Source of the DNA: Leptodactylus fallax
Taxonomy: Eukaryota > Chordata > Amphibia > Anura > Leptodactylidae
Assembly: GCA_947044405.1 (NCBI GenBank)
Contig: CAMRHE010000077.1
Span: forward strand, 4,513,001 to 4,577,000
Length of the DNA stretch: 64,000 nucleotides
Reading direction: 5' to 3'
Shown here: one piece after another, positions 11,354 to 21,281 of the stretch
How positions within the stretch are numbered: the stretch's first letter is position 1
Layout: each line of letters starts with the position of its first letter
Program-made: the position numbers and the translations under genes
Notes under the pieces: generated by a model
Database searches by the model: none
What the model saw: only the letters and a program-made list of their open reading frames with translations
What the model was told of the DNA's origin: nothing

Positions 11354-11765
11354 CCACCTCCCCAAAACATATTTAACTGTCATCACCATGTTACAGGACA
11401 CATTACAGTGATAAACAACAAATAAAATACATTTGTTATGTATGTCACTTTTGTAGATTTGAAGAAAAACAAGTCTTATGCAGATGAGGCAGTTGGAGCA
11501 TTAGGGTTTGGTCTTCAGCTCTTTGGAGCACTGCACTTGCCATTCAGACCCCTACCATCTCCTGCCTGCACCACCCCATGCAGTGAGACTTGATCTTCCC
11601 ACTGATATGACATCACCCATTCTACTTGAGTAGTAAGAGCAGTGCTCCAGGAGCTGAAGGTCCGTCCCCAGTGCCCCAAGTACCTAATTTGCATAAGACT
11701 TCAAAGTTGTTTTTCTCCAAATCTATTGAGATGCCCGTTTAGTTACCGAAAACATTTACTATATA
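11354..11765. repeat. Second fold-back element adjoining the first
   Basis: Arms around 11440-11500 and 11690-11740 are inverted copies (GATTTGAAGAAAAACAAG versus TTGTTTTTCTCCAAATC; GTCTTATGCAGATGAGG versus CCTAATTTGCATAAGAC). The left boundary merges with the end of the preceding fold-back (GGGAGCCTACCACC). Confidence 0.65.
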
Positions 11766-12904
11766 CTCTTTTAGGGAATGTGTGCTAGGTACTTTATTAG
11801 CTGGTATAAAGAGCTGAATGGATTTAACCTCTTGGCTCTTGAATGTCCACCAGAGCCCATTAAAATGAATGGATAATACATTGGCACAAAGGCACTCAGC
11901 AATGCAATAAGGTGTTGAAACAAGCGAGCCCCTTGGAATGTCTTAATATTTGTGTGTATGTCTCCAAAATCAGAAATGAAAACATATTAAAGGATCAGAA
12001 TCAAAATAAACTTACAAAATGACATCTCAAAGGAACATCTCGCCAATATTTCCCTCCATAATAGATATAAACAAAGAAAGTTTCTCCTCCAGTATCTCTT
12101 GTAATGTACACACTGTCTGTAAAAGTGTAATTGAAGCGTTTTAGTGTCCTGGTTAAAGTTTGCCTAAAACCATAACGGCCTGTCCCTAAAAAACCAGGAC
12201 AGATGGATAATATATTTTATAGGACACATATGGTGCAGAATTTCCTCTGAAATAAATCCCTTGTGTGGTGAAATGGTTTACATCAGTTATTACCAGAAGT
12301 TTCACAGCTCGGCTTACAAATACAGAGAAATAAACAAGTTATACTGGAGAGAAGGCAGCAGCGAGTGATTCTTATGTCCTGTCTGCTGTGATCTACACCT
12401 TCATTAGTCGCATATGGAAAATCATTATGAGCCCGTAACAAAGGGAACAATAGCTAGATAGCTTTCTACTCCATTCATGCTATTTTAAGGATTCCTTTAC
12501 TATGTGTTCTTTTCTTGCATTTCAAAGAAATCAACTCTTAAAAATGTAATAGGAGCTTGTTAATGCATTTTTAGTATAGTTTTTGGCTGCATTTCTTAAT
12601 TTAGTATAATTTTGTACATGGGGTTTTTATGTCCTATAGAGAAACGTAGAAAAAGCAACATACCTAGAGAATGCTGCGCTTAAAAAAAAAGCCACTTACC
12701 CAAAAAGGCCACAAACCAACACTTTATTATGCTAGGAGTCCCTTTTTCAGCATGCACTGCAGACAGTTATCTATGATACTGGAAGTCCCTGCCTCCTAGC
12801 GATTCACCGTCCTGTAGTGAATATAGTCCCTCTCCTGTTATTGTTCAGGCCGGTAAATCAGGCGAACACACCAACCAAGTTATACGGGTGAAACTCAGTC
12901 GTAC
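11766..12904. other. Intron; nothing firm, one non-repetitive stretch
   Basis: No transposon ends. At 12350-12460 the sequence (CACCTTCATTAGTCGCATATGG, AAAATCATTATGAGCCCG) is non-repetitive and could be a constrained element, but this is only an impression. Confidence 0.3.
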
Positions 12905-13178
12905 GAATCTAGGCTTAGCCCCCTTGCACATGACCATATGACTGGTCAGTGTGCTATCCGGGTTTTTCCCAGATAGCGCAAATTATTGAACAGGTCCTGT
13001 TCCTGTCTGATTTTGCGGCCCTGCTTCCGCTGCTCCTATTCATTGAATGAAAGGGGCCGCGGAAGAACGGCCGATGCACGGGCGGCACACAGGTGACATC
13101 CATGTGTCCCCTGTGTGCCGCCTGTGCCATTCATTCACGGCAGCCGGTTAGCACACGGTCATTTGCAACCGGCTTAAG
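12905..13178. repeat. MITE-like repeat with CATTTGCAA right end
   Basis: Left part CCCCTTGCACATGACC, right part GCACACGGTCATTTGCAACCGGC. It includes the inverted pair GGCGGCACACAGGTGACAT / CCCTGTGTGCCGCC. The same right-end motif (GACGGTCATTTGCAAGGGCC) closes the element at 51616-52110. Confidence 0.6.
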
Positions 13179-13254
13179 AGAGAGGCATTGAGACATACAC
13201 AGACACTGCTGAAGCCTAACACTCTATATTACCCACAGAAGAAGCAGCTACGTG

Positions 13255-13402
13255 GAGGACATACAGATGTAGAAAACTTTAACTGACACTAAATGGCACT
13301 TATAACTTGCTGCAGGACACAATGAAAGCCATTGAAAGAGCTGGATTAACATTCTGTGCCACTTTTAATGTTGTCAGTTAAACTTTGCTGCATCTGTAGC
13401 AC
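13255..13402. repeat. Short fold-back element
   Basis: The left arm ACAGATGTAGAAAACTTTAACTGACA is inverted against GTCAGTTAAACTTTGCTGCATCTGT in the right arm, with TGGCAC/GTGCCA closer to the centre. About 148 bp, non-coding. Confidence 0.65.
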
Positions 13403-13529
13403 AGCAGTACTGAGCAGTCTTACTGTGAATACAGGAATGGAGTGAGGTAAATAACGCACTAGAGTCACCACCAGCACCTTTGTGTATTTCTGTCTCTGCT
13501 CCCTCCTGGTCCTCCACTATCCCCTCTTC

Positions 13530-14560
13530 TTAACCCTTTAAGGCCACAGGTTAGTTAAGGCTCGGGGTCTTTTTTCATATTTTCTATCTACACCTTCCAA
13601 AATTCATAAACTTATTTATTCTGTTTATATTTCTTTTTCTGTTAACGTAGCCATAAGAAGGCTTATTTTTTGCAAGATGTAAAAGTTTACTTTTGTTTGC
13701 ACCATTTTGGGACACATAGAATATTATTATTAACGTTTTGGGGAGTCTGTGTGAAAAAAAAAAATCTACAATTCTGTCATTTTTTGCATTTTGTTAATAT
13801 GATGTTCACTCTTTCAAAAATGACATGGCAACTTTTTTCTGGAGAGCCAATACGATTAAGGTTATATTGTATTTATACTGGTTTTATTATGTTTCACCAC
13901 TATTACTAAATAAAACATTATTTTGCAGAAAAGAAAGATTTTCTAGGGGTCACCACACCATATTCTTATATCCATGACCTTTTTACTTTTTTGCTGACGG
14001 AGCTATGTAGAGGCTCGTTTTTTTGCGGGGCAAAATGTAGTTTTTCTAGGTAGTGTTTTTTGTGTGTTCAACTTTTTGATCACTTGTTATTTCTTTTTTT
14101 TTTTTTGCAGGAAGTAAGGTGAACAAGACACATATATTTGTTTACATTATTTTTAAACTTAGTTTTTAATTTAATTTTTTAAACTTTTTATTTATTATTT
14201 GTTTTACAGTCCCACAAGAGGACTTGAACCTGAGTTCTCTTTATTCCCTGTACTATATATAACAGTACAAGGTACATAGCCTTCCTATGTATAATAGGGA
14301 AAGGAAGCCAGGAGGCTGTTGAATGGCTTCTTGGCTGCCTTGGCAATCCCTCAGACCCTACAATCTCATCATGGGGGACTAAAGTGGTGATCACAGCATC
14401 TGAGGGGTTAAACTGCCGGAGTCAGAGCTACAATTTATAACTCCAGAAGCTAGTCCTGTGTCATAGCTGCTACAGTAAAGCTCAGTACTACTACAGCGCT
14501 GAGCATTAGCTATATGTTCAGCACAATGTAATAGTACAACACCTATGGGCAGCATTCACC
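13530..14560 (+). repeat. T-rich anuran interspersed repeat
   Basis: Carries the run of phrases I associate with a very common frog repeat: ACCATTTTGGGACACAT, TTTTTTGCGGGGCAAAATGTAG, ACTTTTTGATCACTTGTTATT and later TGATCACAGCATCTGAGGGG. A second, differently truncated copy lies at 61550-61850. It encodes nothing detectable; the short frames inside are chance. Family class is unknown to me. Confidence 0.65.
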
Positions 14561-15204
14561 GTAATGTTTCAATAAAAGTAGAGAGCTATTGCCTTTCATA
14601 AAACAGTTTCTATTAGTGAAATCAAAGAGAGTACATGTGTAAAAAGATGTAGGAGAGGAGGAAGGAATAAGATAAATGAGTTTCTTATTGTCACTTGAAC
14701 TATTGAATTATGCATATTTTTTTTAATAATTAGAGGTACACTTTTAAATAACATCTGGCTGCAAAAAAAAAAAAAGCTGTGAAAAATGCTATGAAAAAAT
14801 ACAAAAACCTGTGTTTTACACATAAATGGAGTGCGTAAAATCAGCCTAAAAGCTACATTTCCAAGGAGCTTTTGATTTTACCCAGAAGCCACAATGAAAT
14901 AACAGCGTTTTTCTACTATAATTATCAATATAAAGCTGGAAATGGTGGCTTTGCTATGACTAGACTGTTGATTAAAGCTTGCAGATGAAAGGGTACAAGT
15001 CTAGCTAGTCTAGCTATCTATTCATCACTGCCGATTGTAAGTAGAGATGAGAGCAACAGTTCACGAAGTGTTGATTGTCTACAAATGTCAGGGTTTAAAT
15101 AGTTTGGAACAAAAAAAAAAAGGTCAAAGAAAAAGAAATCTACAAAAACTTTAAAAAAGTGAAATCCAAAGTCCTGTGACAGTTGTCCACAACTAGGCTT
15201 CTCC
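14561..15204. other. Intron, AT-rich, nothing firm
   Basis: Contains homopolymer runs of A and T and, at 15046-15100, a weak start resembling the TAGAGATGAGCG family (GTAGAGATGAGAGCAACAG). No exon or complete element. Confidence 0.35.
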
Positions 15205-15320
15205 AAGACAGTTTAGTCACGTGACCGCTGAGGCCAATCAGCGGAATTCCGGAAGAGACCCAGGAGAAGCCGCCACCGGGATGTGTCAGGAGGACACCGG
15301 AGCCTCGGGGGACAGGTGAG
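15205..15320 (+). repeat. Half copy of the GACAGGTGAG repeat, with E-box and CCAAT motifs
   Basis: Shares AGTCAC.TGACCGCTGAGGCCAATCAG and GGAGGACACC...GGGGACAGGTGAG with the right half of the element at 42001-42241. It contains the palindrome GTCACGTGAC at 15216-15225. The left half is absent. Confidence 0.65.
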
Positions 15321-15411
15321 TATGCATTTTTTTTTTTTACTTTTTTTTAATGCCCCCGGCTGATTTCAAAGTTAAAAGGGTTGTCCATTTTTGCCCGAAC
15401 AACTCCTTTAA

Positions 15412-15500
15412 GCGGTGTAAAGTTAGACTAGACAGTCTAATGATATACCAGATTTATTTGCACATCTAAACCTTAGACAGTAATAGTAAATCTGCCCTAC
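15412..15500. repeat. Short inverted repeat, GTCTAACTTTACACC family
   Basis: GTGTAAAGTTAGACTAGACAG at the left is complemented by CTAAACCTTAGACAGTAATAG nearer the right, around a CCAGATTTATT core. Similar segments occur at 20810-20950 and 37461-37760. Confidence 0.45.
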
Positions 15501-15529
15501 TATTGATGTTTTTCAGAATGAAGATGAGG

Positions 15530-15670
15530 GCAGCAGCATAGCTCAGTTATTATCACTGTTGCCTTGCAGCAGTGAGATCTTGGGGCATAAATCTTCAATG
15601 GACATAATCTGCATTCTTTTTTTGCATTGATCTTCTTTGTGCACTCTAGTTTCCTTCCACACTCCAAAAA
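15530..15670 (+). repeat. SINE-like repeat head
   Basis: Resembles the widespread vertebrate repeat that reads roughly GGTGGCTCAGTGGTTAGCACTGTTGCC, here diverged as ATAGCTCAGTTATTATCACTG followed by TTGCCTTGCAGC, with TTTCCTTCCACACTCCAAAAACAT at its end. A position directly before LINE-like sequence suggests they belong together. Confidence 0.55.
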
Positions 15671-15679
15671 CATGATCAT

Positions 15680-16370
15680 TTTATGATGGTTCTGACCAAA
15701 CCACTACACCACTGCCTGTTCCAGTCACTACAATGGCTGCCTGTCCATGACAGAATACAATTTAACTTCTTACTCTTCTCATTTGTTCCTGGTGACACTG
15801 GACCTGTCCAAAATTTAATTTAAAAAAAAAATGTTATTTGCAGTGGTTTTCTGTGCAATTCCTTGCAGGTCCGGACCAGGGAATAGAACACTGGATGAAT
15901 GCCGGATGCTTTTCTGTTGGTATTAGTTTCCCTCCATCATTTCTGCACCTTGCCAGAGGCAAACTACAACAGAGGCAACATGTATATATAAAAGCGCCCT
16001 AACTCTTCTCTGTTTACTCCTTTGCTTTTACGGTACATTACCCCCAGAACCCAATTCCTTTATTCAACACTAACCCCTAAACTCCATGCACTTTGTATCT
16101 GTGCACTGATAAATGTCTTATGCGGCTTAATTTATACAACCTTGTTTTAGAATAGATGGTGTACCAGTCCAGTGTACCATTACTGTACCTCATGTGTCAC
16201 CCCTATTTCCTCATAGAAGCTGTTGTTATCAGGGCTCTCCCTCCTATTCTTTGATATACTGATGAATTTGTTGCTCTGTAATGCCTGATATTGTCAGTTC
16301 ATGAACCCTCTGACTTGTAAAGTGCTACAGAATATGTTGGTATATAAATAAAATTAATAATTCAATGTGA
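15680..16370 (+). pseudogene. Decayed LINE (CR1/L2-like) 3' part
   Basis: Around 15700-15790 one frame reads like the tail of a CR1/L2-type reverse transcriptase protein (SLQWLPVHDRIQFNFLLF). The far end matches the typical 3' tail of frog LINEs of this group (TGTAAAGTGCTACAGAATATGTTGG followed by ATATAAATAAAATTAATAA). No catalytic motifs survive. Internal boundaries are approximate and another repeat may be inserted near 15800-16010. Confidence 0.6.
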
Positions 16371-16389
16371 AGAGGGATTCGGAGACTTA

Positions 16390-16560
16390 TCTTTGATGGA
16401 CTGTCAGCACAATCTCCTTGGTCTCAACCTTATTGAGCTCTTGTGGGATGAGTTTTACTGTAGTAATGGAAAAGCCCTCACACCTCTGGGAAGAGCTGTC
16501 ATGGGTCCATATTTCCCATGAGCCTCTTCAATGACAGCTGGAACACCAAAGCATCAGCAA
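16390..16560 (+). pseudogene. Possible Tc1 transposase remnant
   Basis: One frame contains LNLIELLWDEF, resembling the last catalytic segment of Tc1 transposases (DLN.IE.LW). No inverted repeats or other catalytic segments were found, so this is a weak call. Confidence 0.35.
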
Positions 16561-16675
16561 AACTCTAATCACTGTAAATAGGGGACCCTTTGGTAAATGA
16601 AAAGCTTGAATAATAATAATAAAAATAATCTCTATTTATATTTCATCTCATTTAAGCGTGTAACAAAACTTTTAT

Positions 16676-16970
16676 TAAAGCGGTTATACCAAGTTTGGAA
16701 GTAATCCACCATTGGTAGGATAGAGGATAACTTCATGATTGTTGATGGTCTAACTGTTAGGACCCCCACCAATACCAATATCAAGGGTCTGGTTCTTCTG
16801 TCCTGATGCAGCAACAAGTCGAGCATGTACTGTGCCACTCCATCCATTCTCTATGAGAGTGCTGGGGATGGCAGAGCTCTGTTCTCAGTGCAGGAGAACT
16901 GGATCACTATTCTCGGGATCGATGATAACTTCAAAACTTGGTACAACCTCTTTAAGCACACCTTAAAATT
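16676..16970. repeat. Fold-back MITE with ACCAAGTTTTGAAG-type ends
   Basis: The left end AAAGCGGTTATACCAAGTTTGGAAG is inverted against CTTCAAAACTTGGTACAACCTCTTT at the right. The centre carries CCCCCACCAATACC. The reciprocal frames on the two strands come from the palindrome. Confidence 0.75.
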
Positions 16971-18599
16971 ATTATTGTATCCTCATGGATTAATAATTAA
17001 TAGACAAACAGGTTTAGTTCAAGTAGACTTATTTCCCAATATGTTCCTTTGTTAGGTATTGCTGAAGGTGTTATCTAGTATAGGGTAATGGCCCAACAAC
17101 CACCCTAACTCATCCTAAACTTGTACACTACAGAGGTTAAATCCTAACAGGGACACTAAGGAGACATTTTTGTACCTGGTGTAGTAAGGATTGACCTGGG
17201 AAATTTTGGAACCAGGAGCTAAGGATACTTTTGCAATACCAAATCAAAGTAAGTTCCTCGTCGCCTGCTTGATAATTGTTTCTTGCCTGGTTATTCATTA
17301 TACATTCTTGCACTGCTGCATAAGTACCGAGGACTGGAGCTGGATTGCTTATTTAAGGGGTCAAGTGATTAATGAGAGATTAATGGTTAACCAACCTTGT
17401 ACTGTAATATTAAGTATACTACACTGCAAAGTCTTGCAGACATATAAATTATGCTGTCATGTTAACTTTCTAATGAATCTGAAAATTGTCATAATTGCAA
17501 GGCATGTATTATGTAGAACTGTCCATGGTATTCTACATAGGTTGGTAATTCTTAGTGCTATGCAGTAGCCTAAAGAGATACTGTACTGCAGTTAAAACTT
17601 TAGGCATATCCTCAATGCTTATGTTAATATTTGCTTGAAGTCAGACTTTGCTTATGAAACATTCTGATACACCAGAGGACCAAGTGATAAAATCTTATCT
17701 GTACAGAAAAGAGATAATGCACTAAATCTTTCTTGCAATGTTTTAGCAACATCCTAAATATTGATTGGATAGTTAAAAATATTCACTTGGTTGCAGATAC
17801 ATGAGGGAATAAAATACCTATTTACAGTACATTAGGTAATTGCAGAAATAACATTTCCTTGGGTTATTTCTCATGCCTTTATTAGCAGATATGTTCCACT
17901 AATACAGCAAAGCAGCTTAGAGAATTTCCAATTCCCTTTGCTTGTGTTGCCTTCATCATTATCGTTTCTACCTATAACTTACAGTCAGGAATATTTTCAA
18001 AGACTGTCGGCTGTCATATTTCCAATAAAAACATTAGTGAGTGGCTAATCCCTACGGTCAGAGCAGCACAATTGTTCCAAAAGTTTCTGCTTTAATAATG
18101 AATGTTGTAAAAATAGTAGTAGAAAATAATGTAAAAATAAAAATTCCATAAGAATGAACATAATGGAAAGTAAACTGCAAGTGCTAAAAGTGAGTGACAT
18201 TAAAATAACATTTGCACTCAGAGTTTATCGCTGACAGCATCGCCATTAATGCCAGCATCTCCGCTTTGATCCTGCTCGACAGAAAATATTTCAGTAAAAA
18301 GTAATAGATTCACAACAATAACAAAAAGCAAAAGTTATATGGATGACAAATATGTTAATAGAAGTGCCCTACATGAATCATAATATAGCTAATATGCCAT
18401 TGTTTATACTCCATGTACAATCAATTTACTTCTATATAGTGACAAGAAGACATTAATGCTGATGTCTATACAGCAATTTATTATTGCCCACAAAGGAGGA
18501 CATTATAAGAAGCAAGTCCATACAGAAGAACTGACAGAACCTGTCAATAAGGTCCAAACCCCTAATGTACTTGTACACTGAATGTCCATTGCAATCTTA
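16971..18599. other. Intron, nothing recognised
   Basis: No repeat ends or exon. The 125-codon frame at 17191-17568 has no recognisable domain and lacks splice-site support. About 17880-18260 is non-repetitive. Confidence 0.4.
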
Positions 18600-18925
18600 G
18601 GCTGGATTCACACTACCGTTGTTAATGTCCGTTGCTGTCTTTCATCATAGGATGACAGTAACCGGCATTAAACTGTTGCAGAGAACGGTAATAGACTGAC
18701 TAAGCTTTCTTCCATCATATTTGTTTACTTTTGTAACAGAAGATAAAGTTGTGCGCGCAGGGCTTTTTCTTCCGATGGCTTCTGTCATGTTGTTTACATT
18801 AGTGTCAATGGGAACGGACACAGAATCAGTCTGTGACCGTTTTCTTCAAAAGTTTAATGTCCATTACTGTCATCCTATGACGAAAGACAGCAACGGACAT
18901 TAACAACGGTAGTGTGAACCCAGCC
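18600..18925. mobile_element. Harbinger-like MITE with TTA target duplication
   Basis: Ends GGCTGGATTCACACTACC and its near-perfect complement GGTAGTGTGAACCCAGCC; the match continues inward through GTTGTTAATGTCCGTTGCTGTC. TTA flanks both sides (18597-18599 and 18926-18928). A 3-bp TTA duplication is typical of PIF/Harbinger elements. At 326 bp it encodes no transposase and would need one in trans. Confidence 0.8.
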
Positions 18926-19493
18926 TTATGAATAAATATTAACGCCTGTGAAGACCACATTCCAAGACCTACAATATATCTTAATTATTTTTTTGTCAAT
19001 AAATTGTGTTATTTTTTTTGTGGAAAAAACTGACGTTTTTTATTGTGTGATTTTGGGGAACATGACACACTTTGATCAAAATGGAAATCAGATGCAAGTT
19101 AAACCTAGCTACAACTGTAGTCATAATCTAGTATACCTTTAGAAACATGCATCCTAAACTCAGCAGCTCCTGGGAAACAAGCACACTCTGCAGCCAAGAC
19201 TCTTGACTGGCAGGAAACCCTCCTCTTCCATCCCCCTTCCTTCTACAGAGATCAATGTCTTGGATTGCTGAAGTATGGAGGTGAACAGTGCAGAAGACAC
19301 AGTGATCATTGTAGAGGAAGGATAGAACAGGAGAAAGAAGCATTCTTCTTTAATAAAATATATTACAAAATGTATATATCACCTGCATTCTTTTATGAAC
19401 TATAAAAGTTTTAGTATGTTTTAATATTAAGTGCAACATAGGATGTATATGCTCAAATTAACCCTTACACTTTCTCCTAATCTTTTATACTAA
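18926..19493. other. Intron, nothing recognised
   Basis: AT-rich at the left, more mixed at 19140-19340. No exon or repeat ends. Confidence 0.35.
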
Positions 19494-19731
19494 TTTGTCA
19501 CCAGGAAACTCAATATCAAACCAGCTGCAGTGCATTGAAGGCATTATGCTGAGCAGCATCATACCTCTAAATAGTCCAGTATGCAAATGAGGCCCAAGTG
19601 CATTTGCATATTTCTAAACATTGCTTTGTCAAGGAAATAGTGCTTCTGTTGAACTATCTAAAAGTTATGATTGTCCCTACAATGTACTGGGGCTGGTTTG
19701 ATATCAAGTTTCCTGGCGACAAACTCCCTTT
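19494..19731. repeat. Fold-back MITE carrying paired octamer motifs
   Basis: The left end TTTGTCACCAGGAAACTC is inverted against TTTCCTGGCGACAAA, and TATCAAACCAGC is inverted against GCTGGTTTGATA. ATGCAAAT (19581-19588) and ATTTGCAT (19612-19619) form an inverted pair in the middle. Confidence 0.75.
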
Positions 19732-20060
19732 AACTTATTAGTCTAATTACTTTAGTAAATTAACGGAAAAATTGAGTATTTTATATGTGCTATGTTCTAT
19801 AGCTAGACACAGTAGGTGGTGGGTGAGCGGTGACATTGTCAAAGTAAATTTTAGATATAACCTTTTAAGTGAGAAAGTTATGAAAAGCAATAAAATAACA
19901 GTAATGAGGATGAAATGTTCACCTTGTAAATGCTAATGTATTTTTTTTTTTTTTTTGCATAAATCTATTAAAGGAGTTCTCCAGAAGAATGTATTATGGT
20001 ATACTATAATTACAAGGACAAAAGAGTAATAAAAAAATATACTGTATCAACCATTGCTAT
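19732..20060. other. Intron, nothing recognised
   Basis: AT-rich with a T-run at 19940-19956. The last eight bases (20053-20060, ATTGCTAT) are the left target duplication of the next element. Confidence 0.4.
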
Positions 20061-20745
20061 TAGAGATGAGCGAATTTTTTCAAAAATTCGATTGGGCTAG
20101 TTCGCCGAATTTTCCTAAACAATTCGATCCGAATTAATTTGCGGCAAATCGCGTTAAAAACAGCTATTTCCTGGCTGCAGAAAGCCTGTATAGTGGTGTA
20201 GAACACTGTGCCTTGCAGTAACACGCATAGGGAGCCTACTGTGGTAGTGAAACAATACTGTGTATCCAAATGACACGCACATGACAGGCGTCGCTCTTAG
20301 AACCACTGCACACTTCACTAATACTATACTATGTATAAATTCCTCCCTATCCTTTCCCTACACTTCTAATGCCCGTTCCCTGAACTTCGATTGAGCAAAA
20401 TGTCAGTTTTCAAGTCTTTTCTACCACTTTCCCTAACGCCTGCTGACGTCTCTCCCTGCACTAAGTACACTGGAAAATGCCTGAATCCAAGATGGCGGAG
20501 GGTATTTATAAGGCTGTGACATCAGAGGGCTGGCTGGCTGCTGATTGGCTGCACGCATGGCATTGTGGGTGATCCTGCGTTCCCAGAGTACCTTGCCCCA
20601 TGTCCTAACATGTGCAGCATTTATTTTAGGAAAAAATGCGATTCGTTACCACGAAGCATGAGGAAATCCGGATTCAATGTGAATCGAATATTTCCTGAAA
20701 TTCGGATTGAATTCCACTTCGTCAGCTTTGATTCACTCATGTCTA
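20061..20745. mobile_element. hAT-like MITE (TAGAGATGAGCG family) with 8-bp target duplication
   Basis: Ends TAGAGATGAGCGAATTTT and ATTCACTCATGTCTA are inverted, as are internal ATTCGATCCGAATTAATT and AATTCGGATTGAATTC. ATTGCTAT lies directly outside both ends (20053-20060 and 20746-20753), an exact 8-bp duplication as made by hAT transposases. The 685-bp element has no transposase frame; a GC-rich non-palindromic core includes CCAAGATGGCGG. Confidence 0.85.
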
Positions 20746-20809
20746 ATTGCTATTCTTCCACTATTGTTTAAACTGGGTTTGGAAAAATATGGCTGTTTTC
20801 CCCAAAAAC

Positions 20810-20950
20810 TGATAGGCCCAGATTTACTAATAGTTAGACAGTACAAAACACAGGCAGTCTAAACACATGCCAGATTTATCACAGTGACTATTGCTGGATG
20901 ATAAATATGACATATCTTTACACTGGCCAGTCTAAGTTTATACTGCCTTT
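20810..20950. repeat. Inverted repeat of the GATTTACTA/TTAGAC family
   Basis: CAGATTTACTAATAGTTAGACAGT at the left is answered by GGCCAGTCTAAGTTTATACTGCC at the right, with CCAGATTTATCACAGTG in the centre. Related to 15412-15500 and 37461-37760. Confidence 0.5.
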
Positions 20951-21004
20951 TAGATGGCACACTTTCAAGCAGAATTTTTTGACACTCTTTGGGCGTATTT
21001 TAAG

Positions 21005-21281
21005 TCACGCCTGCATAAAAAGCGGTTTTCACCTGGGAAACCCGTGGACCCCATAGACTATAATGGGGTCCGTGAGGTTTCCGTACGAAACATGCGGAAA
21101 CATGTGGAGAGAAAAGTGCTGCTTGCTTCATGCGGAAACCACACGGACCCCATTATAGTCTCTGGGGTCCACGGGTTTCCTTAGGTAACCGCTTTTCTAT
21201 GTGTATAGGTTTCCGTTCGGGGACTCCCCAAGCGGACTCCCCGAAAGGAAACCCGAACTCAGATGTGAACCGGCTCTAAGA
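21005..21281. repeat. MITE-like repeat with CCCATAGACTATAATGGGG cores
   Basis: Contains CCCATAGACTATAATGGGG and, inverted, CCCCATTATAGTC; also GGAAACCCGTGGACCCC and the complementary GGGGTCCACGGGTTTCC. The tail CAGATGTGAACCGG matches that at 4318-4330. The frame at 20954-21184 is a by-product. Confidence 0.7.

Noticed and set aside
17191..17568. 125-codon frame
   Set aside because: Cysteine/isoleucine-rich translation of AT-rich intron with no domain; chance frame.
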